This document shows positions 62,730-64,000 of a DNA stretch of 64,000 bases, in pieces; position 1 is the stretch's first letter; each line of letters starts with the position of its first letter. Where the stretch lies: the NCBI GenBank assembly GCA_022565795.1, contig JAIUMA010000007.1, positions 1 through 64,000 of the forward strand. The letters are read 5' to 3'. The notes below the pieces were generated by a model that was not told the DNA's origin, made no database searches, and saw only the letters and a list, made by a program, of their open reading frames with translations. Origin of the DNA: Balneolia bacterium. GTDB taxonomy: Bacteria; Bacteroidota; Rhodothermia; Balneolales; Cyclonatronaceae. The position numbers and the translations under genes are program-made.

Positions 62730-63428
62730 TCAACGGCTTCCAAAAATGGCGCTTCCTACCCGAACCATGGTTGCACCTTCCTCAATGGCTACTTCGAGAT
62801 CGTTCGTCATTCCCATTGAAAGATGATCGAGTGAGGCTCTTTTATATCCTTTGGCCTTTTCCTGCTGGAGCAACTCGCGGAGCTTGCGAAACTGCGGCCG
62901 GACCTTTTCAAGATCTTCCTCCAGCGATGCTATGCCCATAAGTCCGCGTATTCTTACAAAAGGCATGTTTTCTCCGGCTTCGATGAGGGCAGGTAAGTCT
63001 TCCGGTTCACAGCCGAATTTTTGATCTTCATCGCTGATGTTAACCTGAATGAGCACGTTTATCTCCCGGCCGGACTGCTCCGCCCGCTTGTTAATCTCTT
63101 TGAGGGCTTTGAGTTTAGGCACGGAATCGATCCAGTCCACTTCGTCGGTGAGGTATTTTATTTTATTTGACTGAAGGCCGCCTATCATATGCCAGATAAT
63201 TTTATCGTCGCCGCTGAAGTGCTCCATTTTGGGCACAAGCTCCTGCACTTTGTTCTCCCCGAAGTGAATATGCCCTAGCTTGCGAACGGCCTCTATGGCT
63301 TCATTAGGCTTGGTTTTGCTAACGGCAACAAGGGTGATTTCCTCCGGCGATCTGTCGCAGGCCCGGCAGGCATTTTCAATGCGTGCTGCCACTTCGCTGA
63401 GGTTGGATTTAAGGTCGACGTTACTCAT
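62730..63428 (-). CDS. YggS-family pyridoxal-phosphate homeostasis protein
   Basis: A 232-residue cytoplasmic PLP-binding protein (PLPBP/YggS/YlmE family). The PLP lysine is Lys38 in VAVSKTKP. The family blocks [22 protein letters not shown] and [16 protein letters not shown] are all present. It is a barrel without known enzyme activity that buffers PLP and amino-acid balance. The ATG at 63428 is chosen over an in-frame GTG at 63431. It is upstream of, and on the same strand as, the histidine kinase. Confidence 0.95.
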   Translation of the reverse strand: MSNVDLKSNLSEVAARIENACRACDRSPEEITLVAVSKTKPNEAIEAVRKLGHIHFGENKVQELVPKMEHFSGDDKIIWHMIGGLQSNKIKYLTDEVDWIDSVPKLKALKEINKRAEQSGREINVLIQVNISDEDQKFGCEPEDLPALIEAGENMPFVRIRGLMGIASLEEDLEKVRPQFRKLRELLQQEKAKGYKRASLDHLSMGMTNDLEVAIEEGATMVRVGSAIFGSR

Positions 63429-63698
63429 CACAAATATAGATTATCGGGATTACAGATTTAAGAATGCGGTTAATTAGTGCTCCACCTGATAACGCCTTAA
63501 CGTGTAGTATCGTTGTTGAGCAAGTCCGGGATAATTCTAAGGATTGTCAGTAACATAAAAAAGCCGTATTTTAATAAATCTGTACAAGAATTAAACGTTT
63601 TATAGTTAATGCTGAAATCCTTGCGGCTTTCAAGCGATCAGATTTATAAGCGAACGAGACGACCGGAAAAGTTCATAAAAATCGGAAAATCTTAGTTC

Positions 63699-64000
63699 AT
63701 GACAGTTCTGACGCGACATATCTCCGACTTTCTCGAGCATTTGGCCCCAAATGCTACAAAAATGGACTACGATAATACGGGTCTCTTAGTTGGAAACTAT
63801 GATCAGCAGATAGAAAATGTGTTAACCTGCCTCGATGTCACTCCTGCCGTAATCGACGAGGCCATTCAAAAAAATGTACAGCTCATCGTCGCGCATCACC
63901 CGCTCATCTTTCCGAAATTAAAGCGCGTAATTTCAACCGATCCGGTCGGAGGAATGGTTCAGAAGCTGATTCGCAACAACATCAGCCTGATTGCCTCCCA
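63699..64000 (+). CDS. Nif3-like dinuclear metal-centre protein (N-terminal part)
   Basis: The frame from the ATG at 63699 is open to the window end and gives 100 residues starting MTVLTRHISDFLEHLAP. It matches the Nif3/YbgI family, with DYDNTGLLVGN and the metal-binding VAHHPLIFPKLKR. The protein is cut off by the window. The 270-base gap before it (63429-63698) is AT-rich with no gene. A GGGTGATG octamer (reverse complement) lies in the HHP codons. Confidence 0.88.
   Translation, partial: MTVLTRHISDFLEHLAPNATKMDYDNTGLLVGNYDQQIENVLTCLDVTPAVIDEAIQKNVQLIVAHHPLIFPKLKRVISTDPVGGMVQKLIRNNISLIAS

Noticed and set aside
1-64000. tRNA, rRNA, CRISPR arrays, prophage or insertion sequences
   Set aside because: I looked through the intergenic gaps and saw no cloverleaf, regularly spaced repeats, transposase, integrase or phage genes.

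Overview
The window is 64 kb of ordinary chromosome, about half G+C, densely packed with genes on both strands. It most likely comes from the Balneolota/Rhodothermota side of the Bacteroidota–FCB group. Two secreted proteins end in type IX secretion (T9SS) sorting domains with the YPNPFNP motif. There are many lipoproteins with Cys lipoboxes, start sites mostly lack Shine-Dalgarno sequences, and several promoters carry the Bacteroidota -7 element TAnnTTTG. A complete Mrp Na+/H+ antiporter operon and acidic exported proteins fit a salt- or alkali-exposed habitat. I see no rRNA, tRNA, CRISPR array, prophage or insertion sequence.

Layout. 1-4.5 kb: tail of an unassigned gene, a HAD hydrolase, then a DUF779 protein, an AldB/ExaC-type aldehyde dehydrogenase and its divergent AraC regulator. 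4.5-12 kb (minus strand): a streptogramin-lyase-like propeller lipoprotein, an MscS channel translationally coupled to a 1008-residue P-loop ATPase, and upstream a T9SS-exported protein broken by two in-frame TAG codons. 12.8-17.5 kb: a DEAD-box RNA helicase with a long leader, two small exported proteins and a CoA-transferase. 17.7-20.2 kb: two duplicated FAS1 lipoproteins, one carrying an extra blue-copper domain. 20.4-25.6 kb: a lipoprotein, an RluA-type pseudouridine synthase, trhO, and a T9SS metalloprotease-like protein. 25.8-30.4 kb: a UbiB-like kinase, thiamine pyrophosphokinase overlapping a sodium-solute symporter, a small SH3-like protein and tsaE. 30.5-36.7 kb: a structured leader followed by mrpFGABCDE. 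37-44.5 kb: a TetR regulator and a TolC-adaptor-RND efflux operon. 44.7-49.1 kb: methylmalonyl-CoA epimerase, a serine hydrolase, an MFS transporter and an ECF sigma factor. 49.1-54.7 kb (minus): an ABC exporter, aat, a methyltransferase and uvrB. 54.8-64 kb: a thioredoxin, an amidohydrolase, a nitrilase, an M14 carboxypeptidase, a TPR histidine kinase, a YggS-type PLP protein and the start of a Nif3-like gene.

The most unexpected signal is not a gene. The octamer GGGTGATG (reverse complement CATCACCC) occurs 25 times by hand count, about one per 2.6 kb, where roughly two are expected. It occurs in coding and intergenic DNA, and twice as close inverted pairs. This is the behaviour of a Chi-type recombination site or a DNA-uptake sequence. 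Other leads are the ATPase-MscS pair, the doubly amber-interrupted T9SS gene, a candidate attenuator before the mrp operon, the FAS1-cupredoxin fusion, and an RND pump with about six extra membrane helices.
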